A stretch of 42,095 nt of DNA from contig MCFG01000496.1 of assembly GCA_002104895.1 (NCBI GenBank), forward strand, positions 1 to 42,095, in the 5' to 3' direction. Position numbers and translations under genes: made by a program. Positions within the stretch are counted from its first letter, which is position 1. Each line of letters opens with the position of its first letter. This stretch comes from Anaeromyces robustus (taxonomy: Eukaryota > Neocallimastigomycota > Neocallimastigomycetes > Neocallimastigales > Neocallimastigaceae). The notes below the pieces were generated by a model, which was given only the letters and a program-made list of their open reading frames with translations, searched no databases and was not told where the DNA came from. Of this stretch, positions 41,827 through 42,095 are shown piece after piece.

Positions 41827-42095
41827 TTATTTTTCACTTAAGAAAACACTGTAACATCTGTAAGCACTGTAATTATCGAATTTAGAAGAAAGTTCAAATG
41901 GAGCATGCATACATAAAATTGGAACACCAACATCAATAGTATCAACATCAAGGTTTGCAATAAAGGCAGCGACTGTACCACCACCACCTAAATCAACTCT
42001 ACCGAGATCACCAGTTTGCCATGAAACACCATGTTTATCTAATAAACTACGAATTCTAAAAGTAAACTCTGAGTGAGCATCATTAGCTCCAGCTT
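41827..42095 (-). CDS. Second M18 aminopeptidase, 3' part (cut by window end)
   Basis: The last 88 codons plus stop of a head-to-tail paralogue of the 39078-40490 gene. It shares NDAHSEF, RIRSLLDKHGVSWQTG, GRVDLGGGGTVAAF, CMHAPFELSSKFDNYSAY and the terminal SEK; I count about 14 differences in 88 residues, so roughly 84% identity. The conserved C-terminal histidine is kept, so this end looks functional. The 5' part lies outside the window, so activity, length and intron content cannot be judged. Same strand and spacing indicate tandem duplication. Confidence 0.93.
   Translation of the reverse strand, partial: AGANDAHSEFTFRIRSLLDKHGVSWQTGDLGRVDLGGGGTVAAFIANLDVDTIDVGVPILCMHAPFELSSKFDNYSAYRCYSVFLSEK

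Overview
This window reads as nuclear DNA of a very AT-rich eukaryote, most likely an anaerobic gut fungus (Neocallimastigomycota). The basis is: extremely AT-rich intergenic DNA and introns full of homopolymers and long ATT/ATTT microsatellites; many short spliceosomal introns; Asn/Ser/Lys-rich proteins; conserved eukaryotic and opisthokont genes; and an intronless bacterial-type M18 aminopeptidase present in at least two tandem copies. A dictyostelid is the main alternative. The lineage is inference and no database search was run. All exon models were built by eye from GT..AG sites, reading phase and family conservation.

Layout. 1425-2483 (+): two-exon secreted protein with signal peptide and hydrophobic C-tail. 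4192-4368 (-): 58-aa single-TM protein. 5664-7517 (+): seven-exon PLP-binding YggS/PLPBP protein. 8738-10525 (-): seven-exon small ARM-like helical protein. 12564-15595 (+): nine-exon EIPR1 (TSSC1) WD40 protein of the GARP/EARP tethering pathway. 16486-24696 (-): fifteen-exon, about 1922-aa Treslin/TICRR-like replication-origin firing factor. 26200-27656 (-): five-exon RNA polymerase II subunit RPB11. 32345-36258 (+): two-exon, 1266-aa coiled-coil protein with a CC1 box and a Spindly-like motif, a candidate dynein adaptor. 39078-40490 (-): intronless M18 aminopeptidase. 41827 to the window end (-): 3' part of a tandem paralogue. The rest is low-complexity AT-rich spacer.

The genes are a typical scattered eukaryotic set (replication initiation, transcription, vesicle tethering, PLP homeostasis, transport, peptide breakdown) and do not form an operon or cluster. 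No tRNA, rRNA, CRISPR array or autonomous transposon was recognised.

The most interesting signals are: (1) an AT-AC intron with a U12-type 5' splice site in the Treslin gene, needed to restore the conserved reading frame; (2) a candidate fungal dynein-activating adaptor of the BICD/CDR2/HAP1 type; (3) a probably horizontally acquired, tandemly duplicated aminopeptidase whose flanks carry three copies of a TCACAYGANNATATCA motif; (4) a 38-bp-arm fold-back element in an RPB11 intron.
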